DNA from: Allobosea sp. WAO
GTDB taxonomy: Bacteria > Pseudomonadota > Alphaproteobacteria > Rhizobiales > Beijerinckiaceae
Direction: 5' to 3'
DNA: 64,000 bases
NCBI RefSeq assembly: GCF_001509835.1
Contig: NZ_JXTJ01000005.1
Coordinates: 62,001 to 126,000, forward strand
Below, in pieces: positions 54,172-62,278 of the stretch. Position numbers and translations under genes: made by a program. How positions within the stretch are numbered: position 1 is the stretch's first letter; each line of letters opens with the position of its first letter. The notes beneath the pieces were generated by a model. That model was not told the DNA's origin and did no database searches. It was given only the letters and a program-made list of their open reading frames with translations.

Positions 54172-55154
54172 GATACGGGATCCAGCCAGGCGAGATCGGG
54201 CTCGTCGGCTTCCTCGATGACGACGCCGCGGATCAGATCGGTGATGCGCGGAATCTCGCGGTGCAGGCAGAAGCTCCTGAGCCCGTCGATGATCGTCGTC
54301 ATCGCCGCCGGCTGCAGGAAGGTCGCGGTGCCGACCTGCACGGCACTGGCGCCGGCGAGCATGTATTCGACCGCGTCCTCGGCGGTGGAGATGCCGCCGC
54401 AGCCGATCACCGGGATCTTCACCGCCTTGGCGCATTGGAAGACCTGGCGCAGCACGATCGGCTTGATCGCCGGGCCGGAGAGCCCGCCCATGATGTTGCC
54501 GAGGCAGGGCTTGAAGGTCTTGAGGTCGATCGCCATCGACAGAATCGTGTTGGCGACCACCACCGCATCGGCGCCGGCGGCCTCGGCAGCACGCGCCACC
54601 TCCGGCACATCGCCGGTATTGGGCGTCAGCTTGACCCAGAGCGGCAGCTTCGTCGCCTCGCGCAATTGCCGCGTCACCTTCTCGGTGGATTCGGCGCGCA
54701 TCGCGAAGGCCTTGCCGTCCTCCTCGATGTTCGGACAGGAGATATTGGCCTCGATCGCGGCGATGCCGGGGATCGAGAGCTCGGCGGCGAGGCTGGCGAA
54801 GCCCTCGGCGGTCGGCGCCGAAATGCTCACCACCAGTGGCGTGTCATAGGCCGCATAATGCGGCATCGTCTGCTCGACGAAATAGCGCACGCCCTTGGAG
54901 GGGATGCCGATCGCATTGATCAGGCTGCCCGGCCGTTCGACGACGCGCGGCAACGGGTTTCCGGCACGCAATTCGCGGGTGATCGTCTTGGTGACGAAGG
55001 CGCCGAGCCGGTTGAAATCCATCACCTTCTCGAGCCCCTCGGCGAAGGTGCCGGAGGCCGGCATGACCGGATTGCGCAGCTTCAGCCCGCCAATGCTGAC
55101 GGAGAGATCGACATCCGGCGCCGCATGGGCGACCGCGTTCATCACAGGGTTCAT
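54168..55154 (-). CDS. pyrD: Dihydroorotate dehydrogenase, class 1B catalytic subunit (PyrD)
   Basis: A 328-aa FMN-dependent subunit. Class 1 signature residues are visible: MPASGTFAEGLEKV, EANISCPN with Cys140 as active-site base, VKLTPNTGDVPEVARAAEAAGADAV, and GGLSGPAIKPIVLRQV. Class 1B enzymes use the PyrK iron-sulfur flavoprotein to exchange electrons with NAD, unlike the quinone-linked class 2 enzymes usual in Proteobacteria. It overlaps pyrK by four bases. NAD coupling makes reduction of orotate possible, which is how clostridial orotate degradation works. Confidence 0.94.
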   Translation of the reverse strand: MNPVMNAVAHAAPDVDLSVSIGGLKLRNPVMPASGTFAEGLEKVMDFNRLGAFVTKTITRELRAGNPLPRVVERPGSLINAIGIPSKGVRYFVEQTMPHYAAYDTPLVVSISAPTAEGFASLAAELSIPGIAAIEANISCPNIEEDGKAFAMRAESTEKVTRQLREATKLPLWVKLTPNTGDVPEVARAAEAAGADAVVVANTILSMAIDLKTFKPCLGNIMGGLSGPAIKPIVLRQVFQCAKAVKIPVIGCGGISTAEDAVEYMLAGASAVQVGTATFLQPAAMTTIIDGLRSFCLHREIPRITDLIRGVVIEEADEPDLAWLDPVS

Positions 55155-56029
55155 GGCAGCGCTTCCATCAGGTCGAAGACCGGACCGTCCCAGCAGACGC
55201 GCCGGTGGACGATCTCGCCATTGACGTTGAAGTCGCGCACGCAGCAGTAGCAGAGGCCGATTCCGCAGGCCATCTGCTGCTCCATCGCGACCTGGCCGGG
55301 CAGGCCGAACTCCTGCGCCAGCCGTTGCTGGACGCGCATCAGCCGGCTGGAGCCGCAGGTGAAAAAGGCATCGCAGGCCCCGTCGGCGATCAGCCGGCGC
55401 AGGATGCGCTCGACATTGGCCGGGCCGCTGGTCGACTCGGAATCGGTGACGGCGATGACGTCGGCGCCATGGCTGTGGAAGAGGTCGACCGAGACCAGCA
55501 GATCCGGCCGGCGGGCGCTGAAGACCGCGGTGACGCGGGTGCCGTTCGCCTTGGCCGTCTTCGCCAGGGGAGCAAGCGTCGCCAGCCCGGCGCCGCGGCC
55601 GACCGCGACGATGCTGCGCCAGGAGGGATCGAGGACAAAGCCGGTGCCGAGCGGCCCCATGATGTCGAGCCGGTCGCCGACCCGCAGCGTGTCGAGGCCG
55701 CGGGTACCGGCGCCCGTCACCTTGTAGAGAAACTCGACCTGGTGCTTGTCCGGATCAGCCCCGTAGAGGCTCATCGGCCGGCGCAGGAAGGGCTGCTCGC
55801 CGACCGGTTGGGGGCAGAGCAACTGGAAGAATTGGCCGGGCTCGGCCGCCGCAGCTTCGGCGCTGCAGCGGACGACGAGGTGCCGGTACTCGCCGTTGAC
55901 CGCCTCATGCGAGACGACCTCGGCGAGTTCGGCGACCACGCTGGCCTTCCAGGAGGCGCAGGAACCCGCGGCTCCCGCGCCGCCTGTCGTGGCGGCGAGC
56001 GAGCCTTGATGAAGCGGTTGCATCGACAT
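55151..56029 (-). CDS. pyrK: Dihydroorotate dehydrogenase electron-transfer subunit PyrK
   Basis: A 292-aa iron-sulfur flavoprotein partner of PyrD. After a 30-residue N-terminal extension it has the ferredoxin-reductase FAD domain (FLRRPMSLYGADP, RPMS motif), an NAD-binding domain, and a C-terminal 2Fe-2S site with cysteines at 255, 260, 263 and 279 in the spacing C-x4-C-x2-C-x15-C (ACGIGLCYCCVRDF ... HRRVCWDGPVFD). The NAD-site glycine loop reads VGRGAGLATLAP instead of the usual VGGGIGxAP, which is unusual. AAAGGAG is six bases before the ATG. It lies 20 bases after the transporter gene. Confidence 0.94.
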   Translation of the reverse strand: MSMQPLHQGSLAATTGGAGAAGSCASWKASVVAELAEVVSHEAVNGEYRHLVVRCSAEAAAAEPGQFFQLLCPQPVGEQPFLRRPMSLYGADPDKHQVEFLYKVTGAGTRGLDTLRVGDRLDIMGPLGTGFVLDPSWRSIVAVGRGAGLATLAPLAKTAKANGTRVTAVFSARRPDLLVSVDLFHSHGADVIAVTDSESTSGPANVERILRRLIADGACDAFFTCGSSRLMRVQQRLAQEFGLPGQVAMEQQMACGIGLCYCCVRDFNVNGEIVHRRVCWDGPVFDLMEALP

Positions 56030-56049
56030 GGCTCGCTCCTTTCAGCGGC

Positions 56050-57297
56050 TCAGGACAGCTCGGCGCCGCGGCGCTCGGGGATCAGCAACCACATGGCGAT
56101 GATGTCGAGCACGTAGAGCGTCGCCAGCAGGCCGATCGCGACCTCGAAGCTGTAGGCCGCGGCGATCGCGCCCACCACGACCGGGCCGAAGCCACCGACG
56201 CCGCGACCGATGTTGAACAGCACGTTCTGGGCAGTAGCGCGGGCCGTGGTCGGGAACAGCTCGCTGATCAGCGCGCCATAGCCGCCGAGCATGCCGTTGA
56301 CGAAGAAGCCCATCACCGCGCCGCCGATCAGGAGGTGAATCGGGTCGGTCAGCCGCGAATAGACCACGACCATCACGGCTGCGCCGAGCATGTAGCCGAA
56401 GAAGGCGGGGCGCCTGCCGATCCGGTCGGCGATATGGCCGAAGGCGAAGATGCCGAGCGCCATGCCGGCAATGGTGACCGAGGTCCAGACGGCCGACTGG
56501 GTCAGGGCGAAGCCGAAGCGGGTCGCCAGATAGTTCGGCAACCAGATCATCACGCCGTAATAGCCGAAGTTCTGGACCGAGCAGAGGATGACCATGCCGA
56601 GGCTGAGCTTGGTGGTCTCCCAGTCCTTGACGAGGGCGCGCAGCGCCGACTCCTTCGGCTTGTCCTTGGTGCGGGCGACGAAGACGTCCGGCTCATGCAG
56701 CGAATGGCGGATGAAATAGGCGGCGATCGCGGGCAGCACACCGATGGCGAACATGCCGCGCCAGCCGATCGTCGGCAGCAGCAGCGGCGTTGCGATCGCG
56801 GCAGCGAGCACGCCGACCTGCCAGCCGAGGCCGACATAGGAGGAGGCGCGGGCGCGCTTCGAGGCCGGCCAGGCTTCGGCGACGAGCGCCATGCCGATGC
56901 CGAACTCGCCGCCCAGGCCGAGGCCGGCGATGGTGCGGTAGATCAGGAGGTCCCAATAGCCCTGCGCGAAGGCGCACATGCCGGTGAAGACGGCGAAGAG
57001 CACGATGGTCCAGGTCAGCACCCGCACGCGGCCGAGCCGGTCCGAGAGCATGCCGAAGCCGATGCCGCCGATCACGGCGCCGACCAGCGTCGCGGTGACC
57101 AGCGAGGCGCCCTGCGCCGCGGTGAGGTTGAGATCGGCAGAGATCGCCCGCAGCATGAAGCCGAGGATCAAGAGGTCGAAGCCGTCCATGGCATAGCCAA
57201 TGGCCGAGCCCCAGAGAGCCTTCCTGGCCTTGCTGTCGACCTCTGTCGGTGCGGAATGGGCGATTGAGCCGGCGGTTGCGGCCTGGTTGTCACTCAC
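56050..57297 (-). CDS. MFS acid:H+ symporter, proposed orotate importer
   Basis: A 415-aa, 12-helix major facilitator of the aromatic acid:H+ symporter (AAHS) type. AMDGFDLLILGFMLRAISADL in helix 1 contains the DGFD signature of acid symporters such as PcaK and BenK, and FGMLSDRLGRVRVL is the loop 2-3 motif. AGLGLGGEFGIGMALVAEAW is the helix 4 signature. GTG 57297 is chosen because AGGGGA lies eight bases upstream; an upstream GTG at 57333 has none. It is the first gene of the operon. Given its company, orotate or dihydroorotate is the expected substrate. Confidence 0.88.
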   Translation of the reverse strand: MSDNQAATAGSIAHSAPTEVDSKARKALWGSAIGYAMDGFDLLILGFMLRAISADLNLTAAQGASLVTATLVGAVIGGIGFGMLSDRLGRVRVLTWTIVLFAVFTGMCAFAQGYWDLLIYRTIAGLGLGGEFGIGMALVAEAWPASKRARASSYVGLGWQVGVLAAAIATPLLLPTIGWRGMFAIGVLPAIAAYFIRHSLHEPDVFVARTKDKPKESALRALVKDWETTKLSLGMVILCSVQNFGYYGVMIWLPNYLATRFGFALTQSAVWTSVTIAGMALGIFAFGHIADRIGRRPAFFGYMLGAAVMVVVYSRLTDPIHLLIGGAVMGFFVNGMLGGYGALISELFPTTARATAQNVLFNIGRGVGGFGPVVVGAIAAAYSFEVAIGLLATLYVLDIIAMWLLIPERRGAELS

Positions 57298-57733
57298 GGC
57301 GGAGTCCCCTGTCTGGCTTTCGATGACGTGCACAGGAACGCAAATGCATCAGGGCACGCCCCGAGCGTGCCGCTGCCTGCCGTCCCCTGGAGTTTGGGCG
57401 TGCACCCACCTTCTCCGGACGCTTCTGCGTCACTTGACGGCCGGCCGCTAGGGCCCGCCGCGAGAAGCTCACCGCTGCGCGAGACATAGCCCCTCCGCGC
57501 CGCACGGCGGCATGATTGTCACGGCACTATCTCATTTGCAATCCCAAATCTCAATTTTGCGACACTTTTGGAAAGCGGCAGGGTTTCCACAAGCATCGGC
57601 GTATCGGCGCGCGATTCAGGGATTGACCTCGATCGTCATCGCGCTGAGAAGGGGCCGTTTGCGAACCCGACATTGCCCCGCCCGAACGCCGCAGCCGGCG
57701 AACGATGGCGCTCAGCCCCTGGAGAAGAAGACC
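57298..57733. promoter_or_regulatory. Divergent control region between orotate operon and second pyrE
   Basis: A 436-base gap with no gene. It includes a compact AT-rich block, near 57525-57565, containing ATCTCATTT, AAATCTCAATTTT (57546-57558) and two TTTTG/TTTTGG runs. The AATCTCA core recurs in front of the XRE regulator gene at 60034. This is the most likely place for shared control of the operon and the second pyrE. Confidence 0.5.
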
Positions 57734-58444
57734 ATGCCCAATCTCTACATGCCGGTCGACAGGGAAACGATCGCCCTCGAGGCGGCCAAGATGCTGCTCG
57801 AAATCAAGGCCGTCCACTTCTACAAGGACAAGCCCTTCATCTTCACCTCCGGCTGGGCGAGCCCGGTCTATATCGACTGCCGCAAGATCATCTCCTTCCC
57901 GCGGCTGCGTTCCTCTCTGATCGACTTCGCGGCGACGACGATAGTGCGCGACATCGGCTATGAATCGATCGACATCGTCGCCGGCGGCGAGACGGCCGGC
58001 ATCCCCTTCGCCGCCTGGATATCCGACCGGCTGGCACTGCCGATGCAATACGTGCGCAAGAAGCCGAAGGGCTTCGGCCGCAATGCGCAGATCGAAGGCG
58101 AAGTGGTCGAGGGCGCGCGTACGCTGCTGGTAGAGGACCTCGCCACCGATGGTGGCAGCAAGGTGAACTTCTGCAAGGCGCTGCGCGACGCCGGCGCCAA
58201 GGTCGATCACTGCTTCGTGCTGTTCTACTACGACATCTTCCCGCAGGGCCGCGAGATGATGAAGGAGATCGGCGTCGGCCTGCATTATCTCACCACCTGG
58301 TGGGACGTGCTCAAGGTCGCCAAGGCGAGCGGCCATTTCGAGCCGAAGGTGCTGGACGAGGTCGAGAGCTTCCTCAACGAGCCAGCCAAATGGTCGGCAG
58401 CGCATGGCGGCATCTCGGACTTCAACCAGGCAAAGCAAGGCTGA
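57734..58444 (+). CDS. pyrE: Orotate phosphoribosyltransferase PyrE, second copy
   Basis: A 236-aa enzyme paralogous to the operon PyrE. Shared blocks are [55 protein letters not shown] and [20 protein letters not shown], the PRPP motif having Glu-Asp in place of Asp-Asp. The start at 57734 ([11 protein letters not shown]) has GGAGAAGAAG just upstream. It is divergent from the orotate operon and 11 bases before a LOG-family gene, so it may be the housekeeping enzyme of de novo UMP synthesis, with the operon copy specialised for salvage. Confidence 0.92.
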   Translation: MPNLYMPVDRETIALEAAKMLLEIKAVHFYKDKPFIFTSGWASPVYIDCRKIISFPRLRSSLIDFAATTIVRDIGYESIDIVAGGETAGIPFAAWISDRLALPMQYVRKKPKGFGRNAQIEGEVVEGARTLLVEDLATDGGSKVNFCKALRDAGAKVDHCFVLFYYDIFPQGREMMKEIGVGLHYLTTWWDVLKVAKASGHFEPKVLDEVESFLNEPAKWSAAHGGISDFNQAKQG

Positions 58445-58455
58445 GCCACCACGCC

Positions 58456-59097
58456 ATGCGCCTCATCCTCGATCGGGCGCATGGCCGCCTCAGCGACGAC
58501 CGCGGTGGCGGCTTCGATGCCGCGACGCTGCAATGGCAGCCGGACACGGCGTCCGCAGAGGGCGAGCCCGTCACGCCGATCGAGGCGCTGCACTGGCTCC
58601 AGCATGCCAGCGGCCGGCCCTTGCGCACGCCGGTCGCGGTGATCGGCACGCGGACACCCACGCCGGCACAGGAGCAGGCGGCCGAACAGACCGGCCTCCT
58701 GCTCGCCCGGCACGGTTTGACGGTGCTGTGCGGCGGGCGCGCCGGCGTGATGGAGGCTGTCTGCCGCGGCGTCGCCCACGGCGGCGGCCTCTCGATCGGC
58801 CTCCTGCCCGACACCGAGCCGGAAGCCGCCAATCCTTACGTCACAGTACCGCTCGCGACCGGAATCGGCGTGGCGCGCAACGCCCTGATCGCGCGCGCCG
58901 CGCACAGCCTGATCGCGATCGGCGGCGGCTATGGCACGCTGTCGGAGATCGCCTTCGCGCTGCAGTTCGGGCGCCCGGTCTTCCTGCTGGAGGGCGCCCC
59001 GGCGGTGGACGGTGCGACACGCTGCGCAAACCCTGACGAAGCCCTCGAACAGGTCGCCCACACCGTCCTGCGCCTGCCGGTCTCAGCCGCGACCTGA
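58456..59097 (+). CDS. LOG / TIGR00725-like Rossmann nucleotide-binding protein
   Basis: A 213-aa protein. After about 55 N-terminal residues of unknown role it has the LOG-type fold: VAVIGTRTPTPAQEQAAEQT, then LCGGRAGVMEAVCRGVAHGG corresponding to the GGGxxGxMGA loop, and AIGGGYGTLSEIAFALQFGR corresponding to PGGxGTxxE. LOG proteins are phosphoribohydrolases that cleave nucleoside monophosphates such as cytokinin-type AMP derivatives; the TIGR00725 branch includes molybdenum cofactor carrier-like proteins. Being directly behind pyrE, a role in nucleotide turnover is attractive. The 3' end overlaps the convergent XRE gene by 15 bases. Confidence 0.8.
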   Translation: MRLILDRAHGRLSDDRGGGFDAATLQWQPDTASAEGEPVTPIEALHWLQHASGRPLRTPVAVIGTRTPTPAQEQAAEQTGLLLARHGLTVLCGGRAGVMEAVCRGVAHGGGLSIGLLPDTEPEAANPYVTVPLATGIGVARNALIARAAHSLIAIGGGYGTLSEIAFALQFGRPVFLLEGAPAVDGATRCANPDEALEQVAHTVLRLPVSAAT

Positions 59098-60009
59098 GGC
59101 CGATTTCGGCGTGCGCTCGACTGTCGCGCCGGAGCGTGCCAGTGCCGCACGCAACAGTGCCCCGGCATCGCTGCCCTTGCGCGCCCGGCGCCAGAGATCC
59201 TCGGCCAGCGCCTCATAGAGCCTGACCGGCTGCTCGTCCGCCGTGAGCATGGCGATGCCGGAGCGGAGGTTCGGCAACTCGCCGCCAAGCCGGAACGGGC
59301 TCAGGCCCAGCAGGGTCTTCTCCGCGGTCCGGAACAGCTGGAAGGTCATGTTCGGCAGGGTTTCCTCGATCAATCCGATCTGGATGCCCATCGGCTCGCT
59401 CTCGATCAGCGCCAGCAGATGCTCGACCTCGGCCCGCGCAGCGAGGCGCCGCCGGACCAACTCGTCTTCGGGAAGGTTGAAGCGACCGACGATGCCGAGC
59501 TTCAGCCAGCGCTCGATCTCCAGCACATTGACGAAATTGACGACGCTGAGCCGACGGCGCTCGCGGGCCTTGCGGCGCTCGTCGAGGATGGCGATGACCG
59601 CGTCGATCTCGCCCTCGGCCTTGTCGCGGTCCTCGACATGGGGCGGCAGAGCCTCGACCAGCGTGCGCCGGAGATAGGAGGCGTAGTCGCCGGAGGTCAG
59701 CAGATAGGAGAGCGGCGGGAAATGGGCGACGACCTGGTCCGCCTCTTCCTCGATCTGCCGCATGCGCTCGAAATAGGCGACCGGGCTCGCATAGTATTCG
59801 ACCCCCGCGCCGAGCAGCGAGGCGACCGTGGTCTCGAGCACACCTGCCAGCCGCTCGAGCGTCTCGATCTTGACGACGCCGCCGAGCTCGATGCGGTAGA
59901 CCGCGGCGCGCGAAATGCCGAGCCGCTCGGCAACCTCCTCGGCCATCAGGCCGCGCCCGAGCCGGTAGGCCTTCAGCCGGTGGCCGATCTCGTCGAAGCG
60001 GATAGCCAT
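59083..60009 (-). CDS. XRE family transcriptional regulator with long C-terminal domain
   Basis: A 308-aa regulator. The XRE HTH covers residues about 8-62 (EIGHRLKAYRLGRGLMAEEV, ERLGISRAAVYRIE, then the LERLAGVLETTV helix). A ~240-residue domain without a recognised fold follows, with several acidic helices (EGEIDAVIAILDERRKARERRRL) and no metal motif. Start at 60009 chosen because it places the HTH at the N-terminus; an upstream start at 60324 would traverse the intergenic and the cobF region. A perfect AATCT-C-AGATT palindrome 25 bases upstream of the start, related to motifs before pyrE/MFS, suggests autoregulation and control of the orotate genes. Confidence 0.88.
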   Translation of the reverse strand: MAIRFDEIGHRLKAYRLGRGLMAEEVAERLGISRAAVYRIELGGVVKIETLERLAGVLETTVASLLGAGVEYYASPVAYFERMRQIEEEADQVVAHFPPLSYLLTSGDYASYLRRTLVEALPPHVEDRDKAEGEIDAVIAILDERRKARERRRLSVVNFVNVLEIERWLKLGIVGRFNLPEDELVRRRLAARAEVEHLLALIESEPMGIQIGLIEETLPNMTFQLFRTAEKTLLGLSPFRLGGELPNLRSGIAMLTADEQPVRLYEALAEDLWRRARKGSDAGALLRAALARSGATVERTPKSASGRG

Positions 60010-60033
60010 CGGGTCGGCCCTGTCGTCACCTAG

Positions 60034-60044
60034 AATCTCAGATT
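60034..60044. promoter_or_regulatory. Candidate XRE operator: AATCT-C-AGATT
   Basis: An 11-bp perfect inverted repeat, AATCT-C-AGATT, lies 25 bases before the XRE start codon. The left half (AATCTCA) recurs at 57547-57553 in the pyrE/MFS divergent region. Confidence 0.5.
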
Positions 60045-60127
60045 TTAGACAAGCTAGCCCAGTTCGCAGCGGTTGCGAAGCCGCGCGACTGACGCAGCAG
60101 GCCGCTTCCAACCCGGTCGTCTTTGGC

Positions 60128-60886
60128 TCAGCTCTTCCGGCGCAGGAGATAGGTGTCCATGATCCAGCCATGGGCGGCGCGGGCCTCAGTCCGGCGCTCG
60201 ACGATCTCCCCGGCAACCTCCGAAAGCGGGCCGGAAGCGAGGATCTCCTCCTGCGCGCCGAGATAGGCACCCCAGTAGATATCGAGCTCCTCCGGCGGGA
60301 TCTTCGCAAAGGCCTGCTCGCCATCGAGCATGACGACGACGCTGCCCTGATCGTCCGGCATGCCGCTCTCCGCCAGTTTGCGGCCGGTGGTGATCAGTAC
60401 CGGCTCGCCGATGCGGTTCAGCACCAGCCGGTGCGCCGCTGCCAGCGCCTGGACGCTGCTGATGCCGGGGATGACGTCGTAGTCGAGCGCGAAGCCGCGG
60501 GCGCGGACCGCCTCGATGATCCGCAGGGTGCTGTCATAGAGTGCCGGATCGCCCCAGACGAGCAGGCCGCCGACCTCGCCCTCGCCAAGTTCCTCGGCGA
60601 AGAGGCGCTCATAGGATTCGGCCAGCGCCGCATGCCAGTCATCGACGCTGCCGCGATAGTCGGAGCCGGCGGGAGCACGCTGCGGCACGCGCAGCGGCAC
60701 CATGCGATAGGCAGGCTTCTCGATATAGCGCCGGCAGATCTCCTCGCGCAGCTCGCGCAAGGCTGCCTTCTCCTCCCCCTTGTCGGGCACGAAGAAGACA
60801 TCGACCTCGTTCAGCGCCCTGACGGCCTGGAGCGTCAGATGCTCCGGGTTGCCGGCGCCGATGCCGATGATCCTGATCCTGCGCAT
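60128..60886 (-). CDS. cobF: Precorrin-6A synthase (deacetylating) CobF
   Basis: A 252-aa SAM-dependent methyltransferase of aerobic cobalamin synthesis, methylating C1 of precorrin-5 with loss of acetate. It starts IRIIGIGAGNPEHLTLQAV and carries the DVFFVPDKGEEKAAL segment that separates CobF from other precorrin methyltransferases. GGLLVWGDPALYDSTLRI and YDVIPGISSVQALAAAH complete the fold. ATG 60886 is preferred over 60919 because GAGGGA precedes it. CobF indicates the oxygen-requiring pathway. It stands apart from cobT/cobS 17 kb away. Confidence 0.93.
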   Translation of the reverse strand: MRRIRIIGIGAGNPEHLTLQAVRALNEVDVFFVPDKGEEKAALRELREEICRRYIEKPAYRMVPLRVPQRAPAGSDYRGSVDDWHAALAESYERLFAEELGEGEVGGLLVWGDPALYDSTLRIIEAVRARGFALDYDVIPGISSVQALAAAHRLVLNRIGEPVLITTGRKLAESGMPDDQGSVVVMLDGEQAFAKIPPEELDIYWGAYLGAQEEILASGPLSEVAGEIVERRTEARAAHGWIMDTYLLRRKS

Positions 60887-60938
60887 GGGGTCCCTCGTGA
60901 CGGCGGTACCGGTGCGCATACACGATCCAGCCTGGGCG

Positions 60939-61017
60939 CGTCATGCTCGGGCAAAGACCCGAGCATCTCTTGCACGAGATTCTCGGTTCTGCGCTTCGCT
61001 TCGCCCGAGCACGACGG
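60939..61017. repeat. Dispersed palindromic intergenic repeat, copy 2
   Basis: Carries the same blocks as 19962-20069: CGTCATGCTCGGGC, a GACCCGAGCATCTC complement, ACGAGATTCTCGG, and CTTCGCCCGAGCACGACGG. It is shorter because the spacer between hairpins is reduced. It fills the space between cobF and the convergently oriented M20 gene's stop. Confidence 0.8.
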
Positions 61018-61027
61018 CCGACCGTCT

Positions 61028-62173
61028 CTACCCCAGCAGATTGCGGATCGTGCGCATGAAGACGCGGGCGCCGGGAGCGATCAGCGCATCGGGGAAATCG
61101 TAGTCGGGATTGTGCAAGGGCGGCGTCGCCTCGCCGGAGCCGAGCAGGAACATCGCCGATTTCGAGGAGCGGCCGAACAGGCCGAAATCCTCCGAGCCAC
61201 GCTGCGGCGGCGTCTCGCCATGGGCGATGCCCTCATCGTCGAGCGCCAGGCGCAGATGTGCCACCGCCTCGGGATGGTTCTCGCAGTGATGGAAGACGTC
61301 GAAGTAGTCCATGGCGACCGAGAGCCCACCGGCCTCGGCTGCCTCGCGTGCCAGCGCCTCCGCGTCCCTGCAGAGCGCGCCCATCAGCGAATCGTTCAGG
61401 GTCCGTAGCGTCGCCCAGATCTCGGCCCGGCCGGGCGTGATGCCGAAGGCCTGCTCGCCCATGCTTGCATGGGTGACCGTGACGAGGCGGTAATTCGCAT
61501 CGAGCGCCCCGCCCGGACCGAGCGCCGTCAACTCCGGCAGCAGACGGGCGAGCGCCTTCATCGGCGAGATCGCGTGTTCCGGCGTTGCGGCATGCGAGGT
61601 GCGGCCGCTCAGCACGATCTTGAGGCCGCGCGAGGCGCAGTTCGCCGCGCCCTCGGACAGGCGGATGGCGCCGAGCGGCATGCCCGGCTTGTTGTGCAGC
61701 GAGAAAGAGAAGTCCGGCGCGATCTCCTTGAACTTCGGATCGGCGATGACCGCCGCGGCGCCCGCGCCGGTTTCCTCGGCCGGCTGGAACATCAGGATCG
61801 CCCTGCCCCGCTGCGGTCTCTGGCGTCCCAGACCGCGAGAGAGCGCGGCAAGGATGGTCATGTGGCCGTCATGGCCGCAGAGATGGCCCTTGCCCGGCAC
61901 CTGCGATGCGTGCGTGACGCCGGACAAATCCTCAATCGGGAGCGCGTCGAGCTCGGCCCGGACCAGCACGGTCGGACCCGGCTCGCTGCCCTCATAGATC
62001 GCGGCGACGCCATGGCCGCCAATCCCGGTGACGACCCGGTCGGGCGCGCTGGGCGAAAGGAAGCCGACGATGGCCTGCGCCGTCTCGCGCTCCTCGCCGG
62101 AGAGCTCGGGCGCGCGGTGCAGCGCATGCCTGAGCTCGATCAGCTCGACCATGTCGGAATTGGTGAGAAACAT
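61028..62173 (-). CDS. M20 family amidohydrolase (hippurate hydrolase-like)
   Basis: A 381-aa metallopeptidase-type amidohydrolase. Motifs include RAELDALPIEDLSGVTHAS, the metal-binding CGHDGHM, the catalytic Glu pair in FQPAEETGAGAAAVIADP, HAATPEHAISPM in the dimerisation domain, and the C-terminal RGSEDFGLFG. Such enzymes cleave N-acyl amino acids, hippurate or indole-acetyl amino acids. It is different in sequence from the carbamoyl amidohydrolase at 53 kb. GAGGAAG lies seven bases before the ATG. The gene is solitary. Confidence 0.9.
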   Translation of the reverse strand: MFLTNSDMVELIELRHALHRAPELSGEERETAQAIVGFLSPSAPDRVVTGIGGHGVAAIYEGSEPGPTVLVRAELDALPIEDLSGVTHASQVPGKGHLCGHDGHMTILAALSRGLGRQRPQRGRAILMFQPAEETGAGAAAVIADPKFKEIAPDFSFSLHNKPGMPLGAIRLSEGAANCASRGLKIVLSGRTSHAATPEHAISPMKALARLLPELTALGPGGALDANYRLVTVTHASMGEQAFGITPGRAEIWATLRTLNDSLMGALCRDAEALAREAAEAGGLSVAMDYFDVFHHCENHPEAVAHLRLALDDEGIAHGETPPQRGSEDFGLFGRSSKSAMFLLGSGEATPPLHNPDYDFPDALIAPGARVFMRTIRNLLG

Positions 62174-62278
62174 GCTGGCGCTTCCTCGGATGGTTTTGTC
62201 CGAGCTTCACCACTGCGCGCCGCATCGCAAGCCCCGGCAGCCGGATTTGTCGGGCGGCGGCCATGCGCTGTGATCAAG

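Noticed and set aside
51108..56029. Reading the pyr genes as an ordinary de novo UMP operon
   Set aside because: carA, carB and pyrB are missing, while a transporter, a carbamoyl amidohydrolase and aspartase are built into the same coupled operon.
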